DNA of 64,000 bases, taken from assembly GCA_963924555.1 (NCBI GenBank), contig OZ004595.1, positions 3,038,001-3,102,000 of the forward strand, given 5' to 3'. The stretch is from Crambe crambe. Its lineage: Eukaryota; Porifera; Demospongiae; Poecilosclerida; Crambeidae. How positions within the stretch are numbered: position 1 is the first letter of the stretch; each line of letters begins with the position of its first letter. Positions 1 through 11,146 of the stretch are shown piece after piece. The notes beneath the pieces were generated by a model. The model did no database searches. It was not told the DNA's origin and worked only from the letters and a program-made list of their open reading frames with translations. Made by a program: the position numbers and the translations under genes.

Positions 1-1
1 C

Positions 2-220
2 ACGTTCTATTTCAATCCCAGCATCCCAATGACTTTGGAAGATGTAGCAACCACCCTTGAAAATGAGCGTTCAGTGGGTCGTATAAGGGTAGGTCGCATC
101 ATTGTGAGAGGATATGATGTAGCTCGCCAGGACTTAGCAAAACACAATGCTGCTGATTTGATGAAAGATGGGGAGTCCTTTACCTGCGTTCTTCTGCCAG
201 TTTGCTGTACCGTACTATAA
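2..220 (+). CDS. 3' part of a small CaaX-box protein (copy 1)
   Basis: The reading frame is open from base 2 to a TAA at 218-220, so the 5' part lies outside the window. It is a clear paralogue of the 117-residue protein at 50,680: both share the core MTLEDVATT, then a basic stretch, ARQD, and LMKDGE.FTC. I do not recognise the family. The C-terminus is VCCTVL; copy 2 ends CICTVL, so both close with Cys-Thr-Val-Leu, a CaaX-type tetrapeptide. Leu in the last position is usually read by geranylgeranyltransferase I. Relative to copy 2, twelve bases are missing just before the last four codons, and the terminus stays in frame. Lipid-anchored membrane attachment is inference. Confidence 0.55.
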   Translation, partial: TFYFNPSIPMTLEDVATTLENERSVGRIRVGRIIVRGYDVARQDLAKHNAADLMKDGESFTCVLLPVCCTVL

Positions 221-1993
221 GAGCAATGCTGTCATGGAACAATTAATTATAGCTAGCCAATTCATCATTTATAATAATTATTTTTTTAATTATATAGTTG
301 AAGTAGTATAATAGTGGTTGCAATATTTGAGTCCAGCTAGCTAGCCAGCTGCTAGCAATATTAAAAGAGTTAAACTACCAACTACTATATCACTGTAAAA
401 ATGAAAGTGTATAGCTACACTGCACACTTAGTGTGTGTGTGTATAGAGATAATTTAGTGTACACTGCATACCTAGAGTGTATGTACAGCAAGTTTCCTCA
501 CCTTTGCCTTGCAAAGCCAGAGGTCTTAAAATCACAGTTGATACAAACCTTTTGTTCTACTGAGTCACGGTGTACATAGACCTGGGTGATTTCTTTGAGC
601 ACAAAAGTGTTTGGTCTAAAGGCTCAAGCTCTTTCAGTGGCAAAAGTGAGGAAACTTGCTGTATTGGGACATTGTATAGTGTACTTATGTTTTCATAGCT
701 ACATTTTGTAGAAGTAGCTATGGCTAATAATTATAATACTATCTAGCTTTGCCAACTGACATTCTATGATCTGTCATGAATCTCAAGTGCAATCATGCAT
801 GAAACTATAGCAAATTTTTTGTTACCTATAATGTAACATGCTACCTCCCAGTTTCTCACCTCTTCCCCGTAAGGAAATGCTGCCACACCTGTACACTGTA
901 TGGTGTCATGAATGCATTATGACCCCCCCCCCCCCCCCCCCCCGCATGTGACAGTATCAGCTAGGGCTATCTACTTACTCTTGCATGTGCTAAACTTACC
1001 TAAATTTCCATTGCCATCACTAATAATAAAGTGATCAACTTCCATATCTGATAGCTAATGGTGGTATGGCTTTCCAGAATATAATTAGTCAAAAAATTAT
1101 TTATACCCATGCATGTAAAAATGGAATGATGTACCTCTATCAGCAGGTTATATAATGTAGTCACCCTTGGGACTGAACAATTAAGTGTCTGCTATACTCC
1201 TCTGATAAGTATGATTTCAGGTTCTTTGCATCCTCCACTGTAGTTGAATTTCCTGCTTGAGAGAGGCTGCCTTTTGAAGCATACAGTCATTATTGTTAGG
1301 TTTCTGAGGTTATCCTGTTCCAGCTAGGCTTCCAGCAAGATATTATGTTCGAGGCTAGATATTATTGAACCTCATGTTGATACATCCCAAGTTCAGACTT
1401 TGACCTTCAGTTGCAAACTATACTGTAGCTATACATTTACATCATTCAAAACTCATAAGTTTTCAATTGAATTTTAGTGATCGAAATAATATTTTAATGG
1501 CACGGCAGCCGGGCCTCTGCATCTACCAAAATTCTGTATTGTGGTAGCTATATCAAAATACATAAATATATCTTTGTAGCCTAGGACCTGCAGAAGTGGT
1601 CTAATTTCTGATTGACACGCTCAAAACAACATTCAGGTTAGAAAAAATAATTATAGCTACAGGAAATAATAGCATTTGTGGCTGGGTGGCTGGCGTAAAT
1701 GGCATACATTATCAGTGCAGTCACTCTAGCTATTATAATTCCCATACTTCCAGACAGTCGTGTAACAGTCAAACCTTAAAAGTATTATATCAAAGGATGA
1801 CCTTTGCACTGGACAGGAACCACACTCAGAAGCAGGATTTAGTCTAGACCACTAATATTTTTGGTGGTCAATTAATGAGATCTCTTCCCACATACATGAA
1901 ACCATGCAGGAAATAAGTTATTGTAATTACTATGAAAACTCAATGAAGTATTTGCAAACTTTTTGTAGAGCTTTTCAACAAAAGAATCGTGCT
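221..1993. other. Gene-poor repeat-rich stretch
   Basis: No supported exon was found. The stretch holds part of a CACTGTAAAAATGAAAGTGT-type foldback element near 389-475 and a poly-C run at 925-944. From about 1,760 it also holds one arm of a diverged inverted duplication whose partner lies at 47.6-49.0 kb. TAGCTA-type words are frequent. Confidence 0.5.
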
Positions 1994-2164
1994 TCAAAAC
2001 GAGACTGAGGGCTTGATAAGAAGTTCATCAAAATCAGTGTAAAAGTTTCTTTTAACAAAGTCACATTGCATGCACAAAACTATGATAGTGTCATCTGTCC
2101 TATACATCAAGTCTTGCCCCTGACAGTCGGTGCATGGTCCACTCACTACAGCTATACCTTGAAA
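1994..2164 (-). CDS. Orphan terminal exon with a CxxC...CxxC zinc-ribbon pattern
   Basis: On the minus strand a good acceptor (AATATGCAG, ending at 2,165) opens a 57-codon frame that closes with TGA at 1,994. It encodes a compact Cys motif, PCTDC followed about 18 residues later by LCMQCDF, and then an acidic, hydrophobic tail. The CxxC pairs suggest a small zinc-binding ribbon. No upstream exon was identified, so this may be the last exon of an unidentified gene, an alternative 3' exon, or a pseudogene. A diverged copy in opposite orientation at about 48.69-48.80 kb keeps the acceptor but carries several stops. Function unknown. Confidence 0.3.
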   Translation of the reverse strand, partial: FQGIAVVSGPCTDCQGQDLMYRTDDTIIVLCMQCDFVKRNFYTDFDELLIKPSVSF

Positions 2165-2905
2165 CTGCATATTTTTATTTGTTTTTTTTTGTTGTTGTTG
2201 TTTATTTAATATAATCATAGCTACCTTCACTTTTAGTAATAACTAGCTTGCTGGCTAGTCATAAAATTGATTCTTAATTAGGTATTTTTCACTGTACAAC
2301 TTGATAATTATTTTTTTTAAACCTCATTATGGCTAATATCAATAAAATTTATAAATCTTAATAAATAAAACCAGGGAAAGGGGGAAAGATTAATTAACAG
2401 CACCATACTTAAGAGGTGTACCCTATCAGCTGAGCTAAACTCAAGATATTGTCTGAATGTTATCTTGCAAGTTCATGCCTAAAAACAGAACCTGAATCAG
2501 GCATATTAATGCCAAGATTCTGACAAAAAATCTGGTAGAAAAAAAATTGCCCAGACCCCCTAGATAGCATGGTTCACATGCTATGTGGCCACCCCCTTCA
2601 AAAATCATTCACTATAAATATTAACACAGAACACAAACCTATAGTTTTTGTGTGAAGATCAAATGCAGCTAGTGCACATCATATCCAAAATCAGATCTGA
2701 ACCTATGCAGGTAAATCTCACTTTCTTTTATCATAGAGCAAATCCATTTCACTGCATCGAAAAGTTCTACATACGTTACTTCACTATGACCTATAGAGCT
2801 ATTATTCAGCTGTACAGAAATTTTATACCCACACGAGTAAACTAAATGCATAATAAAGTGGAGGTATACAATACAAGGATCATAATAGTATATGTATGTA
2901 GATCA

Positions 2906-3014
2906 GTTAGTCAGTTAAACCTGCTCAGTTAGATCACATGACTTGTACAGTTAGTCAGTTAAACCTGCTCAGTTAGATCACATGACTTGTACAGTAGTCA
3001 GTTAAACCTGCTCA
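2906..3014. repeat. 44-base tandem repeat, about 2.5 copies, over the PIPOX stop codon
   Basis: Units start at 2,906, 2,950 and 2,994, each beginning GTTAGTCAGTTAAACCTGCT; the third has lost one base. The third unit overlaps the end of the last PIPOX exon on the minus strand, including the stop codon at 2,998-3,000, so the 3' end of the gene appears to have been copied in tandem. Confidence 0.85.
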
Positions 3015-6000
3015 GCTTGAATGGAGAAAGATCGTACGATGGTTTCATGGCAAGAGCTAGTTCACATAAAATCTTGCCCAGCACTGGACTGAGTTTGAAG
3101 CCATGGCCTGCATCAGAAATTATAATTAACCATGTTATTGATAATATTGTAGAGTCACTACGTATACAATACTTTAATTGTACCATGGTTTGTGTTTGTA
3201 GTCTCTATTCTATGACTCTCAGTGTGTAAATACAATAGATCTACCACCTTAGTATATAACCTAAGGATATGTTATATAGCCTAATAAAAGATGTCCATAA
3301 TAGCGTCACTGGTATACTAGCTATATGCCCCAACATTATAAATACAACATATATACCTGACATTCCAGCACCGATGATAATGTTCTTGTGTAGTGGATGT
3401 TCATCTAGTATGGGGTTTGTATCTGGAGTGTCCTACAGTCATTGCAAACAGTATATCAAGTGGTCCAGAGTTTAAAATAATCATTTTTAAGTGGTTGGAC
3501 ATATTTATTGTGTCCAACTACTTCCAAATTTGATTGGTCAAAATAGTCTGCCACAAAATGGATTCTTCAAAAAAGAATACAAGTGGTTGCTCTTAATGTA
3601 AACATGTGGCTGTTATAGCAGTGCATGAGAGAAGTGCAAAATGCATGGATAGCTATGGTACCAAAACACTGCAGTCTATTCTCAGAAAAGTAGTTGGTTG
3701 ATATGATGAACCACTTGGCTATTTGATATACAGATTTCACTGGATATTGTCCAATGGCTGGCTAACTCTGGTGGTTGATACTGCAAAGAATTAATTTTAA
3801 AATCAGCAGGGGTTCTCTTATTTTTTAATTCATAGATACTTGAGTATAATGATAGCTATGTATACTTGCAGTAATGATGCAAACTTCATAGATACTTGAC
3901 TGGGTTGCCAGTGACTTGAAGTGTTCCTTAATGAATTTTGATATCTTATTATTGTATTCAGGTGTTGGATTCATGTCTCGTTCATCTGGGTGGATATCAG
4001 GGCCTCCGTGCAGGCTAGCCTGGATAAAAAATAATGGACACAATATGAAAGGGACTTCCCCAAAAGCCATTAGGTATTATGTAGCAAACCAGAAATCCAG
4101 GATTTCATTAACAGATTAGCTATGTCTCAGTAGAACATCATATGGTACTGTATATTTGTGATGGCTCCCTTAATACTTTTGGCAGCCTTGATTGTTAGGA
4201 TGGTTCGATTTAATCTCTTTCTGTTTTGCTAATAAGTACTTCTCCTACTTCACTCCCCATGAGAGCACTCATGGGAGTGAAGTAGTAGTTGGTAAGTGTG
4301 GTTATTGCAATTAGGAGGGATAGGGTCTCTTGTTCATGAATTTTTTATACATCCATTCCTACTTGTCAGAATAAATATTTTCAAAGTTCCGGTAAAGGGT
4401 CATCAAACTTCTGATATAATCGCCTGGCTTTGCAGTCTTGTGCATATGGCACTGTCTTAGCTAAAAAGAAAGAGCATGCATGAAAGGCAGTTGACTATAT
4501 TCCAATGGGGCATCTGGGGCAATTTTCATAAGGAAATTGCTTCGCAATTTCCTATAAGGAAACCCGGGAAACCAGCGTCGCAAATTCCTTATAAGGAAAC
4601 CTTATTTCTCAATTTGCAATTCCTTATGAGGAAACATGATTTTTCAGCTTCATAATTCCTTATAAAGAAATCGGAATTCTCTTTCGTAATTCCTTATAAG
4701 GAAACTCGATTTCTCTATTTGCAATTCATTATGAGGAAACCTAATTTTTCAGCTTTGCAATTCCGTATAAGGAAACCTGAGTTTTCAGCTTTGCAATAGT
4801 GTGGAATCACCTGGGAATGAGGCGAGCTTGGTCTTCTGCTCTTCACACTTGAGTCTAGCAGTTAGTTAGTATTGAAAGAAAATGCAAAGTACTAGTCTGA
4901 TGAGGCAATCTGTGCCATCCCTACTTAGAGAATATATATACTATCATAAAATACTTTCTGATAAGAACACATAGTGGTAATAATAATAATGCTCATTGTC
5001 ATAATAGAGGAAATTTAAAATTAATTTTAATATTATAGAATACTGCATGTGGTCTCCAGATCTCTTATTTCTACCTATAAACATAACCATATTGCTGATT
5101 TGCAGCCATGACTCTCCTGTACCTTCACTAAACCTGGATACTCATGAATGGGCAATCCATAATAGTAGTCCTGTTTTCCATCAATCATGCCATGATGGAT
5201 GAAAACTGGAAAGTTTTTGGCTGCGTAGTGTTCAGAGTTGTCAGCCTTCCAGTAATATACTTCAGAGCGCCGGCACTAAAAGAGAAAAGAGGATATAATC
5301 ATACATTCACCCTCACATGCGATTATAGTGGGAAATTTTCACAGAAATTTGAAAATACAAATTCAAAATAAAATCCCCCTAGTATGATTTATTAAGTCAT
5401 GCACCTAGCTAGCTACGCTGCACTGGCGTGCTTGATCGATAGTAACAAGATTTTCAGCTCTACTTCAAGCTAGCTTTGTCTCTCCCTGACTGGCAAGGCT
5501 GTTAATAAAGCCGTAACAGAAGTAGGCCAACAGTAGAATTCCTCGAAGCAAATGAGCTACAGCAAGTTCACCTGAATGACAAAGTGCCTTTTCTGTATGT
5601 TACATCCCATGGACAATAGATCTGTTCATTGCTGTGGCAGGCAACTACTAGCAGAACAGCTAGCATGCACCAGATTGTGGTGCACCAGATTGTCGAAATT
5701 AAACATTTGAATAATTATTTCTTTGGAGTTGAGCCTACGAAAATTTCGACAAATGAAAATACAGATGTACACTCTTAGTTCAGAGGTCTTATTGGGCATG
5801 TGCAGTTTACATAGCAACAAGAAGAAAAGCCACATAAGTTCATTCCATAGGAAGCCCTATCAAGATACCATCAAGATTGGGGGGGGGGGGGGGGGGGGGG
5901 GGGGGAGGGGGGGGGGGTATGGGACTTGAACTAGGGCCTCTGCTTTAGCACTCTAAACTTAAAGCTCATTACTATGGAGAGGAGAATAATTGTTGTGGCC

Positions 6001-7373
6001 ATGCAACTACACGTCTAGGAATAAACCTGCAAAGGTAGCTCAACATTGAGAGTCTTCATGAAGTCTTTTGCCCAGGGGCCAACGGTGACAACTACTTTCC
6101 TTCCCATGACATGGCCTTTTCTGGTGATAAGCTTCACCACTTCACCAGGTATGATTTCAGTGACAGGGCATTCATCCCACAACAGTCCTCCAGCTTCTAG
6201 AAATAATTTCTGGATATCAAGAAGAGGGAGGAAAAAGGGGGAGCGAAAAGGAAGAGGGGGGAGGAGAAAGAGAAGGGAGGACAAGGAGGAGGTAAGGAGG
6301 AAGAAGGGGAGGGAGGAGGAGAGGAAGATGGGAGGAGGAAGAGGGGAGAAGGATCGAGGAGAGGACAAGAAGGAAAAGAGGAAGGAGGGGGCAGAGGAAG
6401 AAGGAAGGAAAAGAGAGGGGAGGTAAGGAGGAAGAGGGGGAGGGAGGAGGAAAGGAAGAGGGGAAGGACAAGAGGATGAAGAAGGAGAAGAGGAAGAAGG
6501 AGAAGAGCAAGAGGGAGGAGGAAAAGAGGGAGTTAAAGTAAGGAACATGTTAGCACATACACATGCATAATTCATAGTTATTGTGTAGACCTGATAAGCT
6601 GCCACTGCTTTTTGAGGTAGCAGTATACCTCCATCTTTTTCCAACACACAGGTGTAAGAGGACGGGAGCTTGAGTTGATTTGAGTATCTTTCATTTGCCT
6701 GCAAGGAAAGGTTTTTAAAAACCAGTGCAAACACAAACAGACCCTTAATAATTATTATCCTTACTTCCTTTGCTGGGAATAATTCAAAAGTTATTTTATT
6801 GGTCTCAAGACTCGTAATGACCTTCTGTAAATCTGTGTCACTTTCTTCACCAAACACAAGTATACCAGTTTGACTATGGAAGAAAAAAGGAATTTTCATA
6901 ATCGCTAGTGTACAGGCAATGAAGGTACAACACGACATTACAGTATGTCCATGCATCTACTCTCTAACTATGAGGACTACAGACTCTATTCTTTACAAGG
7001 ATAAGTTCTATTTATCACACTTGCATATAGAGTTCTGTTCCACTCTTCTTCTGAAGGTGGTCCCATGTTGTGAAGGCTTCATCCATCATGTGAACATAGT
7101 AAGGCTCGACATATGCTCTACGTGTGATACGTGAACAGCCATGTGAGCTGCCTCTTGTATGCAACACTGAAAACTGAAACATATAGCTGAAAGAATGCAA
7201 AATGGCTGATTGCCAGTAGCTTGATCCATGTAAATAGCTATCTAGCTATTACTCACCTTTTCTAGGAGAAGGACTTTTTGGGCTCCATTTTGGATGAGGT
7301 GGTAAGCTGTGGAACTTCCTATCACCCCTGCTCCCACCACTATCACATCAAAAACACCCTCTGACTCAGACAT
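2998..7373 (-). CDS. PIPOX: Peroxisomal sarcosine oxidase / L-pipecolate oxidase-like FAD enzyme, intact copy
   Basis: Nine exons join in frame: 7373-7257, 7173-7025, 6873-6765, 6698-6591, 6209-6027, 5275-5123, 4019-3870, 3432-3357 and 3107-2998, giving 384 codons (human PIPOX has about 390). The start ATG opens an FAD Rossmann strand with [10 protein letters not shown]. Next come the family signatures [15 protein letters not shown] and YYGLP..EYPG, then VCIITDTPD with the Cys that binds FAD covalently in this family, then [16 protein letters not shown] and PSYDLSPF. The family oxidises N-methyl or cyclic secondary amino acids (sarcosine, pipecolate), producing hydrogen peroxide. Two introns appear to use GC donors (GCAAGT, after 7,025 and after 3,870). 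The protein stops at SRFN, where the vertebrate enzyme continues to a peroxisomal C-terminal signal; no such tripeptide is visible. A decayed paralogue lies at 54-58 kb. Confidence 0.93.
4527..4800. repeat. Tandem array of palindromic TTCCTTATAAGGAA units
   Basis: About seven units of roughly 40 bases lie inside a PIPOX intron. Each contains a near-perfect palindrome around CCTTATAAGG flanked by TTTCAGCTTTGCAA-like spacer. Some units have drifted (CCTTATGAGG, CCGTATAAGG). The array is missing from the otherwise similar intron of the second PIPOX copy. Confidence 0.8.
5879..5917. repeat. Poly-G run
   Basis: Nearly uninterrupted G tract of about 39 bases with one or two A interruptions, in a PIPOX intron. 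Such runs are often mis-assembled, and its length is uncertain. Confidence 0.9.
6219..6537. repeat. GA-only purine tract in a PIPOX intron
   Basis: About 320 bases composed almost only of G and A on the plus strand (a polypyrimidine tract in the PIPOX pre-mRNA). It is built from GGAGGAAG- and GAGGAGAAG-like units with mirror symmetry. A homologous tract sits in the same intron of copy 2 at about 57,000-57,328. The long frames it generates are not coding. Confidence 0.9.
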
Positions 7374-8615
7374 CACTGACAAAAAGGTGGGCGTGGCTTG
7401 CCTCGAGGATCGATCAGCTGACGTACGTGACGTAAGTAGTCATGAATATCATTATTAAGAACTAACAGGATCACACGATTAACCAGAATCAACGATTGTG
7501 ACAGCTTCGCTTCAAATTGTGAGTGACAATTTAATAGCTGCTATAGCTAGGCTATCTAGAGGTATTTTAATTTGCACTACTGTAGCTAGACCATGTTTGT
7601 TTTTGTGGCACTAAAATTTCAGTGAAAGTCAATCAGATCATGACCCTAGTATCTATGTTGAATACAATAATTAAGGTATGCCTCATGTATCTGTTAGTCC
7701 ATGCAAAAGAAGTCTTGTGATTTTCAGATGCTTGATGTGTTGGTTTTCAAACCATGTCCCAAAAGGCTCATAAATTACTGCAACTAACTATTATTAATGG
7801 AGAAGTACTAGCTATAATTATTTTTTGCTTCTGCACTGGAATGCCAGGATGTGGTGCCAAAGTGTTGGTGCAATGGTGGCACATTATCATCCAGATAAGC
7901 ACTGAGTGGCATGAGCATTATATGAGACACAGTGCTGAAGATGTTGCTACAAGATTAACACTGTTGAAATATTGCCCTCTCATGTGCACAAACCACAAGC
8001 TATTATAAGGAGTCAGAAAGCTTGGCTACATGACAAATTTCTGCCATATATTAATTAAGGAGACACCTTACTATCACTGTGTGTTTTGTAATGGCTAACT
8101 ACCTATATGTAAGTCACAGGCCAAAAACAACAACAAAAACAAAAACAAAAACAAAAACACAAGCTACTAATAAATATTCTTTGCCAGCATCATGACTTCT
8201 AGCAGAGTAATGGTATTTTTTGTCAGCATATACATGTACGTATGTAGCAATGTAAAACTGACTTCAGAGGTCCATTCTGGTGGGAAGAAACAATAATTTA
8301 AACTGTATTGTGTACGTGTGTACAGGTCTTGGCTGTACGTGCAAGCTCTTGGCTATCCTGCCACTCAAGCAGGTATAGCTAGCTACTGTAGTATCTATAA
8401 TTATACAATACTTGTAGTTGATTATACAGTGTAGTTGTTATTTTTGAAGATCTGTTTCACTTCATTAACCAGATATGCTGCCATGCATGCTTATCTGATC
8501 ATGAACATACTCGTGAAGAGGACATAATATTATGAAAGAAATAGGGAAGAGATAATTAACTACTAGCATACGTACGTGTATAAATTGTAGATCCTGGAGC
8601 AATACGTCTTTCTGG

Positions 8616-9062
8616 CAGGCCCGTACCCAGGAATTTTGAAAGGGGGGTTCCAACAATCCGTGGGCTTATGCGCAGAAAATTTTTTGTATGACCATGCCTA
8701 CTTTTACCTGACCATGCCCATTTTTGATAGATCTGCGTACACTGCTGCCAGCTGTTAACTTAGATTAGGCAGTCAGGGAGTAGCTGATGAAGATGGTACC
8801 ACTTCTACCTGTACAGTTGTACAGTAAGACTTGGATACAAGCTGAACTTAGCAGAACTAATAGCTTCAGGTACCATAGATCTATAGCTGTTTTAAATTCA
8901 GTAGCCTAGGGGTGGGCTTTGCTAGATTCGTTCTCTTTCTCTCTGCTTCGAGCTAGCTCAGCACATGTTTTTAATGACGCGCGCGATGTACACGCGCATT
9001 TAAAATTCAATTTGAAAAGGGAGTTCGATCGAACCCCCGAACCCCCGCTGGGTACGGGCCTG
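8616..9062. mobile_element. MITE with CAGGCCCGTACCCAG terminal inverted repeats
   Basis: The left end reads CAGGCCCGTACCCAGGAATT. The right end, reverse-complemented, reads CAGGCCCGTACCCAGCGGG, and both ends then run into GGGGTTC-rich sequence. The element is 447 bases long with no coding frame, so it depends on another transposase. No convincing target duplication was found. The superfamily is not assigned. Confidence 0.75.
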
Positions 9063-9544
9063 AATAGATCCTTTAGGAAATAGAATATTATTTTTTATTG
9101 CATACATGTAGCATAAAATGGCTGCATGCTTGCTATAATTATGTAGCTGGCTGCATACTCTCATCAATTAGATCCTTCAGGAAACAGGATTCATCTTGCA
9201 AGAGACTTTCTGCATATGGAATATTATTATTGGCTAAGTCAATTAACTGGCATTATACATTCCTTCATCATTCAGGAAGGTTCAAAGTTCAAGGCATTAA
9301 AATTTTGTACATCTTCTTGTTATAGATGCATGGTGTTAAGGGGTGCTACCAGCAAGCATTTTTTGTGCTGAAAGCACTGAAAAATTATAGCTAAAGGTCA
9401 CTGAAATATCTAGCTATTGGATTGACACAATCATGATTGTACATATCAATGGGATGTGTAAATTACATATAGCTAGCTGCCCTTCATGAACTCCTTCATG
9501 CTTCCAAAGAATCACACTTACATCTTAATCCTACGTATTCATGC

Positions 9545-9900
9545 AGATGGAGGGCCAGATCATCATAGCTACCACTTTCCTTTCTGTTCAGGTATCTTTT
9601 AGCTTTATTCAGGTCATCTGGATATGTTAATAGCTGCACAAACAGCACCTCATAACAGTTATCGTAACCCAGTTGAGAGAATCATGTCTCTAATTAACAT
9701 TGGATTACAGTCTATCGGAGTAATGAGACAGAAAATGCCCCAAGATGTAATCAAAAATGCAAACAGCACGGATGAAATTTGTAAAGTTGCTGTTGCTTAG
9801 CCCCTGCTAGCAAGTACACGTACACTCAGTCGATTAACACTGAAAGAGGAGTCTTTTACCATTCATGATGCTGCTGGCTTAGATGACATACACAGTCACT
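9545..9900 (+). pseudogene. Decayed transposon-type ORF
   Basis: The frame reads DGGPDH at about 9,547, meets an in-frame TAG after the stretch near 9,600, and continues through HLDMLIAAQTAPHNSYRNP, VERIMSLINIGLQ and a later TAG near 9,799. From memory this pattern occurs in repeated, transposon-like genes of sponges and cnidarians; the family name is not known to me. Stops at both ends of the best block show that it is not functional. Confidence 0.5.
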
Positions 9901-10256
9901 ATTCGCTCAAGTCCAGGAAATAGCTAGAACCTTCCATTCAACAGTCACATAGCTATAGCCATCAGAAAAGTTACCAAAAAAAGCATCCATAGAGCATTGA
10001 TGTGTCAGGAAAAAATACTTTTTTTTTGCATCAAGAAGTGTGGTCCATTTCTTCAAACTTTTTACACCCCTATATAACTACACTATAATTGTTGTGACAT
10101 GGAAAGAAGAGGAGAGAACTAAGTTACTGGCTAAGATAATTAAGACGAAAGTAACTTGAGGCGAATGTAAGCATTCATACCCAAAATCTTAGAGATAAAA
10201 ATAAGTCAACATCGAAATATTTAGATAGAAGCTGTATACTGTAAGTCATGAATAGA

Positions 10257-10289
10257 GTGCTTCTGTCTGCCTATCTGTCTGTCTGTCTC

Positions 10290-10322
<33 letters not shown>

Positions 10323-10340
10323 GTCTGCCTATCTGTATTC
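10257..10340. repeat. CTGT microsatellite
   Basis: A run of CTGT units, interrupted by CTCTGT and CTGCCTAT. Simple sequence with no other signal. Confidence 0.9.
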
Positions 10341-10397
10341 CAGTGCTAGCATGTTATTGTTTTTTTTTAAAGTTATATTAATTTTTGTTTTCTACAT

Positions 10398-10837
10398 ACC
10401 GTAATCGTATAAATTTTCGGAGGTTTAAAATTTCGTGATTTCCGGATTGTTCCTATAATAAAAAATTTCCGCAGGTCTAATTTTCGTACGTACGTAGCAA
10501 GCACATGCGCGTATATTAATAGCTATATCATTGCCTGCTGCTGGGGCCGAGTGACATGCAAGAAAAGCTGGGCTGGCGACGGCCAAACTAAAATCTAGAC
10601 TGCTATGGAAGGCGAGACGCTTCGTTGTAGAAGCAAGAGAGACAGGTAACGGCGGTAATGAAGCATGATACTCTCGACTATCTGTTTTCCAGCTGCTATC
10701 GATATCACACACGCATGCGCATCGTCGTCATATATGACGTCATAGTACTAAGACTTCGTTTATTATTTTCGAGGATTCTGATCGACTACGAAAAAAACGA
10801 AAATAAAACCCCATTGAAAATTTATACGATTACGGTA
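10398..10837. mobile_element. Foldback MITE with TACCGTAATCGTATAAATTTTC ends
   Basis: The left end begins TACCGTAATCGTATAAATTT and the right end is its exact reverse complement over about 22 bases. The ends sit on TA dinucleotides (ACA-TA...TA-GCT), as expected for a Tc1/mariner-type target duplication. It is 440 bases long, non-coding and GC-richer inside, and lies about 300 bases upstream of the first visible receptor-kinase exon. Confidence 0.8.
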
Positions 10838-11146
10838 GCTATATTTACCTTGAGAAGAGAGTTCTGAAGCATTAATTTTGATGGAGCAGGCTTTTGGGAA
10901 ATTATGTTTGGATGTTGTTTTTTTTTTTTCTTTTTTGGGGTCTGCATAGCTATACATCTGATAATTATGACATTTTAAAAAACCAGTGTAACTATTGCAT
11001 AACACATCCATCAGTATTCTCAATAATAGCTATACGTATATAGCCACCACAGTCCATTTTCAAATAATTGGAGAAAATGAAGAAAAGCTACTTTTTTTTT
11101 GATAGTGCATGTTCTAGTGCTATCATGCCACTGCTTTGCCCTACAG

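Larger units (their letters stand above)
7374..11146. other. Intergenic region between PIPOX and the receptor kinase
   Basis: No ordinary exon is supported. The region up to about 8,340 is paralogous to 58.2-59.3 kb. It contains an AAAAAC-type microsatellite (about 8,118-8,160), two foldback elements (8,616-9,062 and 10,398-10,837), a broken transposon ORF (9,545-9,900) and a CTGT microsatellite (about 10,257-10,340). The first exon of the receptor kinase must lie here or be interleaved with these repeats. Confidence 0.6.

Noticed and set aside
2906..3014. Possible CRISPR-like direct repeats
   Set aside because: Contiguous 44-base tandem units without spacers, in a eukaryotic context.
4381..4466. 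Minus-strand exon-like block [19 protein letters not shown] ending in TGA
   Set aside because: It falls between two PIPOX exons that already join in frame without it, has no counterpart in the family, and is disrupted in the second copy.
6015..6956. Long minus-strand frame of 313 codons
   Set aside because: It is PIPOX exons 3-5 read through introns, including the GA tract; the Ser/Pro/Leu middle is low complexity.
10604..10648. Short ATG exon MEGETLRCRSKRDR before a GT as first exon of the receptor kinase
   Set aside because: No hydrophobic signal sequence, and it sits within a MITE; the true 5' exon remains unknown.
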